This document shows positions 1 through 8,000 of a stretch of DNA of 19,826 nucleotides, in pieces. This DNA is from Oscillospiraceae bacterium (GTDB lineage: Bacteria > Bacillota > Clostridia > Oscillospirales > Oscillospiraceae): NCBI GenBank assembly GCA_017936205.1, contig JAGBGB010000292.1, positions 1-19,826 on the forward strand, read 5' to 3'. Position 1 is the first letter of the stretch. Each line of letters begins with the position of its first letter. The translations under genes were made by a program, and so were the position numbers. The notes below the pieces were generated by a model. That model made no database searches, was not told the DNA's origin, and was given only the letters and a program-made list of their open reading frames with translations.

Positions 1-978
1 GAAGTCCAGGCCGCCGCTTTTAAAACCTTCCAACAGCTCTGCCAGCCGTGCTGTTGTAGGGACCGAGAACGGACCCTCCTCATCTTTCCCACGATCCAGC
101 AGCATGGGCGAGAAGCCGGTCTCGCTGTCGGGATCCATAACTGGCAGCCCTACGGCGTCTGAATCACCAAATGAAGTAAGGGCAGATCGGAATGCTCCTA
201 ATTTGCCGTGGAATATCGCATAGGCGAGGGCATCCAGAGCATCGTCTACCGTGCCGCTGAAATTCGGGATATATGCAGGAGCTGCTCCGATGTCTTCACC
301 GGCCAGAACATCTAATGCATTCTTGAGCAGGAGCTTCACTGTCCCTACAGTAGGTACAGGAAGGATGTCCTTTTCATTCTCTTGACTCTGCACTTCCATG
401 GGCGTGAATCCTGTTTCAGAATTACCATCCACAATGGGAAGACCAAGCAGATCGCAATCTGCAAAGTCTGACAGAGCTTTCTCATAAGCTCCCAGAAGTC
501 CCTGATACACATAGGTGTAAATGCTGTTAATAGCAGCCACAATCGTTTCACGGTCGCTCGTTTTCAAATTTGCGAGATTGCCAATCTGAGCGAGGATCTG
601 TGCACCTAATTCTGGCGTTATTGCAGTACTGCCGTCTGCAGTATCGCTTTCTGACTCATGAACATCGATGGGCGTTACCATTTTTGCGGTAGTTAGCTTT
701 TTTGAGCCATCTGCGCCATAACCGGTCACACCGAGATAGAGAGCGCCGGGAATCAGGTTCTCGTGCGGGATCGTTACGTTTGAGGGATTAAGCGCAGATA
801 CAGTCCTTGTCTCCACACCGACGAAATACACCGTTCTGCAGGTCAACGTCAGAGTCAAACCGTCCCAGGCTTCATCTGCAATGATGCGTATCGAGACAGT
901 CTCTCTTGCGCCTGCCGCAAGTACAAGGTCTGAAGGGACGCTCAGACTTTGGCCTTTAAGCGTTATATCAAAAATCAT
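1..978 (-). CDS. Baseplate upper / receptor-binding tail protein, partial (C-terminus beyond left edge)
   Basis: The frame is open from an ATG at 978 to base 1 (326 codons, no stop), so the C-terminal part lies outside the window. The ATG overlaps the upstream Tal stop as ATGA, implying translational coupling. Residues 1-105 form a beta-rich N-terminal domain (starts MIFDITLKGQSL) like the BppU N-terminal domain that attaches lactococcal-type phage baseplates to the tail. A helical stretch follows (about 125-158, LKTSDRETIVAAIN), of a kind common in trimeric tail fibres. Two related units then occur at about 161-222 and 259-319; both contain GLP-[IV]-x-D-x-[ND]-SETGF-[TS]-PM and a following VPT. 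It probably anchors or forms the host-recognition device at the tail tip. The BppU assignment rests on position and the N-terminal look; the role in host binding is inference. Confidence 0.75.
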   Translation of the reverse strand, partial: MIFDITLKGQSLSVPSDLVLAAGARETVSIRIIADEAWDGLTLTLTCRTVYFVGVETRTVSALNPSNVTIPHENLIPGALYLGVTGYGADGSKKLTTAKMVTPIDVHESESDTADGSTAITPELGAQILAQIGNLANLKTSDRETIVAAINSIYTYVYQGLLGAYEKALSDFADCDLLGLPIVDGNSETGFTPMEVQSQENEKDILPVPTVGTVKLLLKNALDVLAGEDIGAAPAYIPNFSGTVDDALDALAYAIFHGKLGAFRSALTSFGDSDAVGLPVMDPDSETGFSPMLLDRGKDEEGPFSVPTTARLAELLEGFKSGGLDF

Positions 979-2036
979 GTTAAGCCTCCGATCATATCAC
1001 TCAAGGCACGGATGGAGGTGCCAAGAGTTATTTTTGTGTTTTTGCAATCATAGAAAAAGCGCTCAACAGCTACGCACGGAAGCGTTAAGGTCTTATCCAT
1101 CAAATTGACATCAACATCCATATCAACCTCAATAGCCTCTGTATTGTGAGAGTCATCAAGATCTATTGCTGTTAATTCAACAGAATGAAAGGAAGAAAGG
1201 CGAGACTCCAGGTCTGCTCTACCCTTTTCTAAAAGCTTTACAGGATCCTCAATAGAGCTGTCTCTAACGCTATCCTCGATCCATCCAAATGCCGCTACAG
1301 CTACGGTGTCGCAGACATAGGGCTTTCCATCGTTCACAGAGGTTACGGTTAATGTCGCATCCTCTGTGACTTTTCCAAAAGGATAAATCACAGTAGCCAA
1401 ACGGTCTACATCAGAGCTTTTAATACAGTCAAGCAGATTGAGACCGAGGGTGATTGCCTGGGAGCATTTAGGTCTTGCTCCACAAGTCCAATCAATGATA
1501 TTTTTCCCATCCACTCGACGGAGTCTGATGCGGCCGCCGTAGAGTTTCACGAGCCGTTTAAGGACATCCCAGGTTTTTTCGCCGTTGGATATACGAAAGT
1601 CCTTCGGGGTTCCGGTGACATCAACTATACCGAGTTGGAACTGCTTGTTTGCGGCTATGGGCTTCCCATTGTGGGCAGATATAAGCAAAGTAAAGGCTTC
1701 GGCAGCACTGCACGAAAGGCTTTGCTCTTCCTGAATCGTATCTCGCAGATAGTCCAGGCAGCCCTTGGCTGTGAGCTGGACCGTGCCCTGCAGTACGCTT
1801 CTGGGTGCAAGAAGCCTTCCTCTCCAATGCTCCACACCATTCTTCTCGACCACAAGCTCGGAGGCCAGGGGCGACAAGTACGGCACTTCAGGATTACTTG
1901 ACAGAGCAGTCAGAGAAAGGGTGCCGCTGTCATTCACTGCCGTCTTCAAGGAAAAGTCCCATGCGACAAAGGCTTTATCTTGCAGCGAGGCAAGAAGTCC
2001 TCTGTGTCTGCCGATTTCATGATACAGCTCGTACAT
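975..2036 (-). CDS. Tail-associated tip protein (Tal / prophage endopeptidase tail N-domain)
   Basis: 353 aa starting at the ATG at 2036, two bases after the Dit stop and preceded by AGAGGTG at 9-nt spacing. An in-frame ATG at 2150 lies deep inside dit and is unlikely to be used. The protein starts MYELYHEIGRHRGLL and has the mixed beta architecture of phage minor structural/Tal proteins, which form the trimeric hub below the Dit ring and close the tail tube. The length matches the bare hub domain; no lysozyme, CHAP or NlpC/P60 extension is seen, so any cell-wall-degrading activity must reside elsewhere. The position after tape measure and Dit is the standard siphovirus order. Family assignment is by position and general sequence character rather than a single diagnostic motif. 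Confidence 0.8.
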   Translation of the reverse strand: MYELYHEIGRHRGLLASLQDKAFVAWDFSLKTAVNDSGTLSLTALSSNPEVPYLSPLASELVVEKNGVEHWRGRLLAPRSVLQGTVQLTAKGCLDYLRDTIQEEQSLSCSAAEAFTLLISAHNGKPIAANKQFQLGIVDVTGTPKDFRISNGEKTWDVLKRLVKLYGGRIRLRRVDGKNIIDWTCGARPKCSQAITLGLNLLDCIKSSDVDRLATVIYPFGKVTEDATLTVTSVNDGKPYVCDTVAVAAFGWIEDSVRDSSIEDPVKLLEKGRADLESRLSSFHSVELTAIDLDDSHNTEAIEVDMDVDVNLMDKTLTLPCVAVERFFYDCKNTKITLGTSIRALSDMIGGLT

Positions 2037-2037
2037 A

Positions 2038-3051
2038 TCAGAAGTCACCTCTTCTCCAGGACACGGGAACAGGAGCCTCCGGAGCACCCCATGAATAGAA
2101 TACAAGCGGTTGCCTGCCCGGCTGAAGTGTGATTGATCCATTGTAAACATTGTTCAAGGCTCCTGTTGTGCCATACGACAGTAAAAACATTGTCGCTCCG
2201 GGGAATGGAGCTGTTAGATCAAGGGAAGCCTTCGCCGGTGTAGCACCATTATCGATCAGGGGAATATCCGCTGCACGGAGAATAACAAAGGGATAAAGCA
2301 CAAGCCAATCAGTGGAGTAAGACAGCATTCTGAGGAATACAAGTCCTGTGTCATCTGTCCGGATCCCGCCGATCGTCCACTCTTCAGCCTCAGCCTTTGT
2401 CGCACAGCCCCATGTTCCCCGCCCATCTCTGATCCGAGAGGAGACGAAGTAGGAGGTATTGGGCTCCAGCTCGATCATCCACATGCTGATACGACCGATA
2501 TCTCCGGAAGATGTAAAGGAGCCGATAGTCTCTGTGTCCGCTGTTTTAGAGCTTGCAGTGCTGAGATCTTCCAGATAGGTCACTGTAGCTCCAAGAAGAA
2601 GGTTATCTGATGGTGTTTGAATCTTGACCAGCTCACAGGAGAGAGCTGAGGAATACCGCCATGGGTCGCAAACGGCCTCCAGCTGCAGCTGTCCATAGCT
2701 TGGCCTATTAAAATCCTGTGTGATGTATACGCGGCCGTAGAAGTAGCTCTTGGGATGATCCGGATCGCTGATCTTAACCTGACGGCCGTTGACCTGTGCG
2801 ATGAGCCGGTCGAAGATTCGCTGTCGCTCCTCTCTGGATCCACGGGAGCACTCAAAGGTGGCTTTGACTGTCCGGGACTCATAAGCGGGACGACCTAAGG
2901 GAAGATCAGAGAGATCCAGATCACCGTCATATCCGGGCACCGTCTGCAGGATCTGCCGAGGACGGGCAGTAGGAGCGCTGAAAGCTGTCATGGTAAACCG
3001 ACCATGCTCCCATGTATCGAAGCAGTCTATGATCATTTTTCGATGCTGCAT
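2038..3051 (-). CDS. Distal tail protein (Dit)
   Basis: 337 aa. The ATG at 3051 overlaps the tape-measure stop by one base (TAATG), typical of coupled tail genes. Residues 40-120 carry the Dit N-terminal signature: VPGYDGDLD, a stretch of paired beta strands (RTVKATFECS), the helix REERQRIFDRLIAQVNG, then PDHPKSYFYGRVY. Dit forms the hexameric ring joining the last tail-tube ring to the Tal hub or receptor-binding apparatus. It is longer than a minimal Dit, with about 200 residues after the N-terminal belt domain; these probably form the galectin-like C-terminal domain with an insertion (residues about 150-300) that may be a carbohydrate-binding module. The insertion's function is inference. 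Confidence 0.85.
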   Translation of the reverse strand: MQHRKMIIDCFDTWEHGRFTMTAFSAPTARPRQILQTVPGYDGDLDLSDLPLGRPAYESRTVKATFECSRGSREERQRIFDRLIAQVNGRQVKISDPDHPKSYFYGRVYITQDFNRPSYGQLQLEAVCDPWRYSSALSCELVKIQTPSDNLLLGATVTYLEDLSTASSKTADTETIGSFTSSGDIGRISMWMIELEPNTSYFVSSRIRDGRGTWGCATKAEAEEWTIGGIRTDDTGLVFLRMLSYSTDWLVLYPFVILRAADIPLIDNGATPAKASLDLTAPFPGATMFLLSYGTTGALNNVYNGSITLQPGRQPLVFYSWGAPEAPVPVSWRRGDF

Positions 3052-6000
3052 TACTTCTCCAACCTCCCTCTGGCAGCATGTGCAGACTTTACGCCGAGAT
3101 AAGTGTCAAAATCGCCCGGTGATATCCTGACAACTGCCACAAGCTCTTTATTGTTTATTGCTTTTTGAACCTGTCCAAGACCTTCCTGCATCTTCTGAGA
3201 CGCAGCCTCAGAGGACTTCCAAATAGCATCCGTCATGGTTGATGCAGTAGCAAGGGAACTTTGGGAAATGGACGAAATAAGCCCTTCCGCAGCAAGTTCA
3301 GAGCTCCTGTCATAGGCTTCAATCAGAGTGCCGGCTGCAGTGTCCGAGAATGATTGGATTCGTTCCAGGCCCACCTGACTCATCAGTTCATTTTTATCCA
3401 TCATTTTCCCCAAGCTCTGCAGGATCTGTTGTGGAGCACCCTGCGCCTGAGCCGCCATATATGCCTCATAAACAGCTTTCTCTGCGAGAGCCTGCATCTC
3501 CGAAAGCTGGCTCTGCTGATAGGTAGACCCTTTATTCTGGGACATTTTAACGGCGTCAGAATGAGCCTGATACAATTCAACAGCCTGATCATACAAGGTT
3601 GTGTAGGCTGCTCCCTGGGAGAATGTGGCCATTCCGGTCTCCATCGCCTTGGTAGCCGCAAGGATCTGTTCTGTAGAGCCGCCATAAATAGCTTCTGTCA
3701 AATCCTCATAGAGATCAATTGAAGCACGTGCGGCATCATACTCAGCCCTGGTATACCGCTGATTTGCGTATACATCTCCGGCTTCGGCAAACCATGCTTT
3801 AGCTTCAGCAATATCCGCTTCCATCTGCTCAGCCATCTCAGACCATTCGACCTCCCAAGAGGGGCCTTCCTCACTTCCGTCAAAGGTGACAGCAAGATGA
3901 TCTGCATATTGACGTTGGAGATTCGCGTATTCCTGCATTTTCTGTTCGTATTCAGGAATCATGGAATTAGCACGCTCATATGCCGCTTGCTTTTCGCTGA
4001 GAGTATCCTTGGCCTCGTTGTAGTCGCCCTCCAGCTTGGCAGCCATTGCTTCGCCCCGTTTCAGAGCCAGAGTGTCGGCAATGGTGTTCTTCAGATCCTG
4101 ATACTTCTGGATCTGACCGTCTACCAGCTCGATCTCTTCCCCAATGGCATCGGAGAGGACGCCACGGATAAAGTCTACTCGTTCCTCGTTGCCCTTCAGG
4201 ACATTGCCTTCGGCGTCTACAAGATTCTCCAGCTCATCCATGAGCTTGCCGTAGCTGTCGTATTCGTCATTAATGGCACCAGCTGTATCCCGGCGCGCTG
4301 CAGCCGCATCGAAGGCAGCTTGAGCAGAATCACGATAAACAGCAGTCTGTTCTTCTGCAGCCGCTTTCAGCTCTCTCAGGTGCTCTCTGGCAGCCTCTTC
4401 AGCTTCCCGTTCCGCAGAGGCAAGACTGATCACAGAGCCGACCACAAGGCCGATAGCTGCGCCGATCGCGCCCCAGGGCGTGGCAGCCATGGCAGCATTA
4501 GAGGCAAGTGTTGCCGTTTTGAGAGCCTTAAATGCTTGTACCAGCTTCACGACTGCCCCTGCCATCTGTGCCGCCTTCATGCCCACATAGATGGATGCGG
4601 CTGTGGTAGCAACCTTCTTGATGGTAGGAATAAGACTGTCAAGATTCTGGCTTAAATAGCTGCAGAATTTCTTTGCGGTGGGGAGCAGCTTCTCCCCCAT
4701 AGGAGTGATCAGCTCCGTCTGCACGGTTCTGCCTAACTTCTTCCACTCATTGGAGGTGGTTCCGTATTTAATGTCCCGGATCTCCTGCATGGTGTCCTTT
4801 GTGGAATCCATGCTTGTGTTGACATTGGCCAGGGATGCAATGGCATCCACACCAAGATCCTCCCACATGGTTCCAAACAAGGCTACACCGATCTCATTCT
4901 GAGCGACCTGATTGTCCATGAGAAGCAGTGCATTGATCACCTCAGAGCTTGCCTGTTGAGCCGCAGGGCCGCCGGCTGCAATTCGCTTCCGGAATTCCTC
5001 TGCATCGAAGCCCAAACGAGCAAGAGCCTCAGTATTGCTGTCTGCTGTGTCAAGCAGACGGATCTTCAGCTCCTTGGCTGCGTCACCTACCTTGTCCAGA
5101 GAGAAGGCTCCGGAGGCAGCGCCGGACTTCAGAACACCGAGCATGCCCTCGGCATCATAGCCAAGACCCTTAAAATGAACACTGTACTCATTGAGGATAT
5201 CCAGAAGGTCGCCGTTGCGGTTAAGCCCCTTCTGGGTCGCCTGTGCAATTAGGTTGAAGGATGCCTTGTAGCTGAGCCCGAACTGATCCACCAACATTTT
5301 AGAGGTTCGCATGCTCTCCTGGGTCTCATACCCAAAGGTATCTCGGAGGGCAATTGCATCCTTTGTCAGGTCATTCAGAGCATCAGAGCGAGTCTCTCCG
5401 CTGAGCTGCTTAATAGTAGCCATGGTATTGGCTATATCGTCCAGATCCTCACCAAAGCCCTCACCATAGATATCGTCTATACCCTTTTCATACAGGACCA
5501 TTTCGGAAGCTGAAGCACCGGAACCGGCTTGAATAGATGCTAAGGCATCCTCCTTTCCGCTTGCCGGCACAAGAACAGCTGCTCCAGCTGCAATGCCTGC
5601 CGCACCGATCTTTCCCAGATCGGATACTGCATCCTTAGCAGCTTCCTTTGCATCCTGGTATTTCCCCTTCAGGTCATCCAGACTATCTGCAAGATCCCCT
5701 GTTTTCTGGGCTGCAGTATCGGCAGCATTCCCGGCGTCCCGGACGGCACCGGCGGCATCATCAGCAGATTGTGTCACATCCTTGGCGGCTTGCTCCGTAT
5801 CGGCAAGCTGCTTTTCTAACTTGTGGAGCTGGTTCTCGGCGCGGATAGTCTCACGCTGCAGGGCACGGAATTGCTCTTGGCCGATATCGCCCCGTTCAAG
5901 CTGATCCCTTGCAGACTTCTCGGCTGCCTTCAGAGTTTCCAGCTTTTTGGAGGCTCCTTCTATAGCGGAAGCAAGAGCAGCCTGCTTCTGTGCAAGAAGC

Positions 6001-6164
6001 TCTGTGCTTTTAGGATCCAGCTTCAGAAGATTATTGATATCCCGAAGCTCCTCGTTAGATTTTCGGGATTGTTTTTCGATTGATTTTAACTCTTTATCCA
6101 GATCGGAGGCATCTCCGCCGATCTCCACCGTTAAGCCCTTGATTTGGCTACGGTCAGTTGCCAC
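3051..6164 (-). CDS. Tail tape measure protein
   Basis: 1037 aa from the GTG at 6164 (AAGGAGG with 8-nt spacing). A GTG nine bases further upstream overlaps the ribosome binding site and is less likely. It is the longest gene here, as expected for the protein that sets tail length. Residues 20-150 form a long charged coiled coil. This is followed by Ala/Gly-rich hydrophobic stretches near 185-200 and 545-585 (for example AIGLVVGSVISLAS), thought in this family to help DNA cross the membrane. Residues about 200-500 resemble the TP901-type phage tail tape measure domain (GYETQESMRTSKMLVDQFG region). No peptidase or lytic transglycosylase motif was seen. It overlaps the upstream GT frame by 11 nt and the downstream dit by 1 nt. 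Length suggests a tail of very roughly 150 nm by the usual 1.5 angstrom per residue rule (inference). Confidence 0.93.
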   Translation of the reverse strand: MATDRSQIKGLTVEIGGDASDLDKELKSIEKQSRKSNEELRDINNLLKLDPKSTELLAQKQAALASAIEGASKKLETLKAAEKSARDQLERGDIGQEQFRALQRETIRAENQLHKLEKQLADTEQAAKDVTQSADDAAGAVRDAGNAADTAAQKTGDLADSLDDLKGKYQDAKEAAKDAVSDLGKIGAAGIAAGAAVLVPASGKEDALASIQAGSGASASEMVLYEKGIDDIYGEGFGEDLDDIANTMATIKQLSGETRSDALNDLTKDAIALRDTFGYETQESMRTSKMLVDQFGLSYKASFNLIAQATQKGLNRNGDLLDILNEYSVHFKGLGYDAEGMLGVLKSGAASGAFSLDKVGDAAKELKIRLLDTADSNTEALARLGFDAEEFRKRIAAGGPAAQQASSEVINALLLMDNQVAQNEIGVALFGTMWEDLGVDAIASLANVNTSMDSTKDTMQEIRDIKYGTTSNEWKKLGRTVQTELITPMGEKLLPTAKKFCSYLSQNLDSLIPTIKKVATTAASIYVGMKAAQMAGAVVKLVQAFKALKTATLASNAAMAATPWGAIGAAIGLVVGSVISLASAEREAEEAAREHLRELKAAAEEQTAVYRDSAQAAFDAAAARRDTAGAINDEYDSYGKLMDELENLVDAEGNVLKGNEERVDFIRGVLSDAIGEEIELVDGQIQKYQDLKNTIADTLALKRGEAMAAKLEGDYNEAKDTLSEKQAAYERANSMIPEYEQKMQEYANLQRQYADHLAVTFDGSEEGPSWEVEWSEMAEQMEADIAEAKAWFAEAGDVYANQRYTRAEYDAARASIDLYEDLTEAIYGGSTEQILAATKAMETGMATFSQGAAYTTLYDQAVELYQAHSDAVKMSQNKGSTYQQSQLSEMQALAEKAVYEAYMAAQAQGAPQQILQSLGKMMDKNELMSQVGLERIQSFSDTAAGTLIEAYDRSSELAAEGLISSISQSSLATASTMTDAIWKSSEAASQKMQEGLGQVQKAINNKELVAVVRISPGDFDTYLGVKSAHAARGRLEK

Positions 6165-6450
6165 GAATCCCACCTCCTTGTGCCATTAAGGATCTGAGGG
6201 CAGCTCTGTCCGGCTCCGTCTGGATCCGGTTCCAAGCGTTGACGAGGTATTCTCGCCCTTCCTTCGTCCGGCTCAGAGCCTGAACATAGGCGTCAAATCG
6301 TAAAATCAGATAGTCAATGATATCCAGATCATTGATATCCGCAATCGAGATATGGGCATAGTCCGCAATCAAGCGTAGCAATGAAGTATTTGTCTTGAAT
6401 CCGTGCCGTATGTCCCCGTCCTCGTCTTTCGGGTAATACGGCAGCTTCAG
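6154..6450 (-). CDS. Tail assembly chaperone, frameshifted extension (T part of gpG-T)
   Basis: This second frame has no good start of its own: upstream of a TTG at 6381 with no clear ribosome site, it stays open back to a stop at 6460-6462, which overlaps the end of the gpG frame. A -1 slip on A_AAA_AAC at 6450-6456 joins it to gpG, adding 98 residues (LKLPYYPKDEDG onward) to give a fusion of about 260 aa spanning 6935 to 6154. In lambda and most siphoviruses the G and G-T products form the chaperone that coats the tape measure and recruits tail-tube protein; the T part is thought to contact the tube subunit. The extension is helical and ends 11 nt inside the tape-measure start. The assignment is strong from position, slippery site and downstream stem-loop. 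Confidence 0.85.
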   Translation of the reverse strand: MKLPYYPKDEDGDIRHGFKTNTSLLRLIADYAHISIADINDLDIIDYLILRFDAYVQALSRTKEGREYLVNAWNRIQTEPDRAALRSLMAQGGGIRGN

Positions 6451-6456
6451 TTTTTT
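6404..6456 (-). promoter_or_regulatory. -1 programmed ribosomal frameshift signal
   Basis: On the minus strand the gpG frame ends TCA AAA AAC TGA, so the heptamer A_AAA_AAC (6456-6450) is in the correct phase for a tandem -1 slip. Six bases after it, TGCCGTAT (6443-6436) can pair perfectly with ATACGGCA (6411-6404), an 8-bp stem; an inner CCCG/CGGG stem (6433-6430 with 6418-6415) can form within the loop. Slippery heptamer, short spacer and stimulatory hairpin are the standard bacterial and phage arrangement. Slippage enters the 6154-6450 frame directly. Confidence 0.88.
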
Positions 6457-6935
6457 GATTCAATAACCTTCGTGAGCCATGACATGTAGTCACTGAGCAG
6501 CTCTGTCAGCTCTGCCAAGGTCAGGTCGTCCATCATCTTCCGGGCATCTACCTGCAGAGCTGCGGTATTGTGGGACAGGATCTTAGATGCCAGCAGGTAC
6601 AGCTCCTGCTCCTCAGTAGCAGATTGTCTCCCGCAGCCAATACGCTGCAGGAGCACGCCGATTCGTTCAAAGCTGTCTGCTACAGCCTTGGTGGGGGTTC
6701 TCAGATGTATAACCTGTCCATCACGCAAGACAAGCCTGTAAGTGTCTCTGGGAGTGCCGCTAAGATCTAAGCCTGCATAGCTGGTGTCCAAATTGGACAC
6801 CGCTTTCTTAGGTGGTTCTACAGGCTGCACAGGAGGAGTGGAAGGTGCAGAAAAAGCTTTCCGCTTCCACAAAACAAAGCAGAAAATGATTAACATGATC
6901 ACAAGGATCATGTTGAAAACAATAAGAAATTTCAT
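6447..6935 (-). CDS. Tail assembly chaperone gpG-like, with N-terminal membrane segment
   Basis: 162 aa; the ATG at 6935 is preceded by AGGAGG five bases away. Residues 46-162 (starting LDTSYAGLDLSG, then YRLVLRDGQVIHLRTPT and a helical remainder) look like a siphovirus tail assembly chaperone, and the location between major tail protein and tape measure fits. The N-terminus is unusual: residues 1-23 are a strongly hydrophobic segment followed by WKRK and a Pro-rich linker (residues 30-44), so the protein would be membrane anchored with its chaperone domain cytoplasmic. No alternative start with a good ribosome binding site is visible that would skip the segment. The palindrome at 6783-6801 encodes the VSNLDT stretch at the linker/domain junction. 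The last sense codons contain the frameshift heptamer. Confidence 0.8.
   Translation of the reverse strand: MKFLIVFNMILVIMLIIFCFVLWKRKAFSAPSTPPVQPVEPPKKAVSNLDTSYAGLDLSGTPRDTYRLVLRDGQVIHLRTPTKAVADSFERIGVLLQRIGCGRQSATEEQELYLLASKILSHNTAALQVDARKMMDDLTLAELTELLSDYMSWLTKVIESKN
6783..6801. promoter_or_regulatory. 19-bp palindrome copy 1 (parS-like / operator candidate)
   Basis: GGTGTCCAAATTGGACACC: two 9-nt arms that are perfect reverse complements around one central base. It is identical to the copies at 12414 and 18986 except for the central base. It lies inside the tail-chaperone gene, encoding V-S-N-L-D-T on the minus strand, at the boundary between the membrane/linker region and the chaperone domain. 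The likely reader is the phage ParB, but this is inference. Confidence 0.75.
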
Positions 6936-6953
6936 AGATCCTCCTACATTGGA

Positions 6954-6986
6954 AGCTGTGCGGATCCACAGGGGTCACGCACAGCT
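6954..6986 (-). other. Intergenic hairpin between major tail protein and chaperone genes
   Basis: AGCTGTGCG and CGCACAGCT are perfect 9-nt arms around a 15-nt loop in the 61-bp gap after the major tail protein stop. There is no T-run on either side, so it is not a classic intrinsic terminator. It may act as an mRNA 3'-end stabiliser or partial attenuator that lets the abundant tail-tube protein be made in excess of the chaperone (inference). Confidence 0.5.
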
Positions 6987-6996
6987 CCGTTTGTGA

Positions 6997-7656
6997 TTAT
7001 TCGGCTTCGGTGCCGGAATCGGGCTCAGCGCCACCGTTATCAGCAGGCTGATCTCCCGTAGTGGAAGCGGTTGCTTCCGTCTGAGTGCCACGATCCTCAA
7101 AGATCAGTGCGAGAGTACCACCCTTATCATGAGGCTCCGCTTGGAACTCCGGCTCCAGCTTGGATGTGTTGTTCCGAGCAAAGGGGACGGTCAGACCTGC
7201 TCCGTTGGTGCCCATGATCGCAATATACAGAGGTGCATACTTGGGATCTGTGTGTTCAAAGACAATAACATAGGTCTCTTCGTTGTCATTGTCCAAGCCT
7301 CCGATGCGGAGCACCTTGAATCTGCCATTATCGGCTTCTTCCACTCTTCCAGTACTGATCAGATCTGCCATTGCATCGAGGCCCCATGAGAAAAGCCCAC
7401 CTTTCAGGGACACTGCTTCGTCAATCAAAACATTGCGAGACAAAGTCCCATGGTCATCTTTTTCTTCGTGTCTCTCGCAGGAATAGTTAAAGGTTGCGCC
7501 ACCGGTAGTCTCACCAATGAGGTTTTCGCTTTCACAAAGTGCCACAAGCTCTGCAAAAGAAGGCATCGTACGGCTCGGGCATTTAACCAGATAAAACCGC
7601 CCGCTTCCAATCGGGACAGATGTCTTATCACGAACAGGCCGATTAAGTTCAGACAT
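6997..7656 (-). CDS. Major tail protein (tail tube)
   Basis: 219 aa, ATG at 7656 with AGGAGG (7668-7673) upstream. The size, mostly beta composition and location right after the neck/tail-completion genes and before the chaperone pair are those of siphovirus tail-tube proteins. These stack as hexameric rings around the tape measure. Segments such as IGSGRFYLVKCPSR, ALIFEDRG and the NDNEETYVIVFEHTDP strand region fit the tube fold. The last 27 residues after ALIFEDRGTQ are low-complexity, acidic and Ala/Thr/Gly rich, probably a disordered surface tail. No Ig-like C-terminal domain is seen. Confidence 0.85.
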   Translation of the reverse strand: MSELNRPVRDKTSVPIGSGRFYLVKCPSRTMPSFAELVALCESENLIGETTGGATFNYSCERHEEKDDHGTLSRNVLIDEAVSLKGGLFSWGLDAMADLISTGRVEEADNGRFKVLRIGGLDNDNEETYVIVFEHTDPKYAPLYIAIMGTNGAGLTVPFARNNTSKLEPEFQAEPHDKGGTLALIFEDRGTQTEATASTTGDQPADNGGAEPDSGTEAE

Positions 7657-7676
7657 AAATTTAATCCTCCTTATTT

Positions 7677-8000
7677 TTACACTCTCTCAGTGTACGAGAA
7701 AGTATATCTTGTCATAAATAGCCGGAGTTGAGGATCCAGAACACGAGGTTCCTTCCTCCAGTGCATGGCTTCTGCATTAAAAGCCTCCTGCAGTCGTTCG
7801 TGAGCTTCCGGATCCGGCTTGTCCATAAGCTCATACAATTCGATCTCAACATCATGGTCCAGAAGCTCGTTGTGATAGTCAGAGCCATCTGCTTGGATGG
7901 TATCGCCCCATGCGGCATAGGTCTCTCTGGGCTGTTCGTTCCAGTAGGTCTCGCCGCCGGGAATTTTGGCATTTTGCAAAAGTACATCTACAAAGTTCAT
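7677..8000 (-). CDS. Tail terminator / tail completion-like protein
   Basis: 107 aa, starting with an ATG that overlaps the previous stop (ATGA), so translationally coupled. It is acidic and small, begins MNFVDVLLQNAKIPGGETYW, and sits between the gp10-like gene and the major tail protein. In HK97/SPP1-type gene orders this is the place of the tail terminator or tail-to-head joining protein, which caps the tail and stops tube polymerisation. No diagnostic motif was recognised, so the assignment is mainly positional. Confidence 0.6.
   Translation of the reverse strand: MNFVDVLLQNAKIPGGETYWNEQPRETYAAWGDTIQADGSDYHNELLDHDVEIELYELMDKPDPEAHERLQEAFNAEAMHWRKEPRVLDPQLRLFMTRYTFSYTERV

Noticed and set aside
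3897..4655. 252-aa plus-strand open frame inside the tape measure
   Set aside because: Antisense shadow of a strong structural gene with no start signal.
4791..4812. GGTGTCCTTTGTGGAATCC in the tape measure gene
   Set aside because: Only one half-site matches; the second arm is broken, so it does not qualify as a further palindrome.
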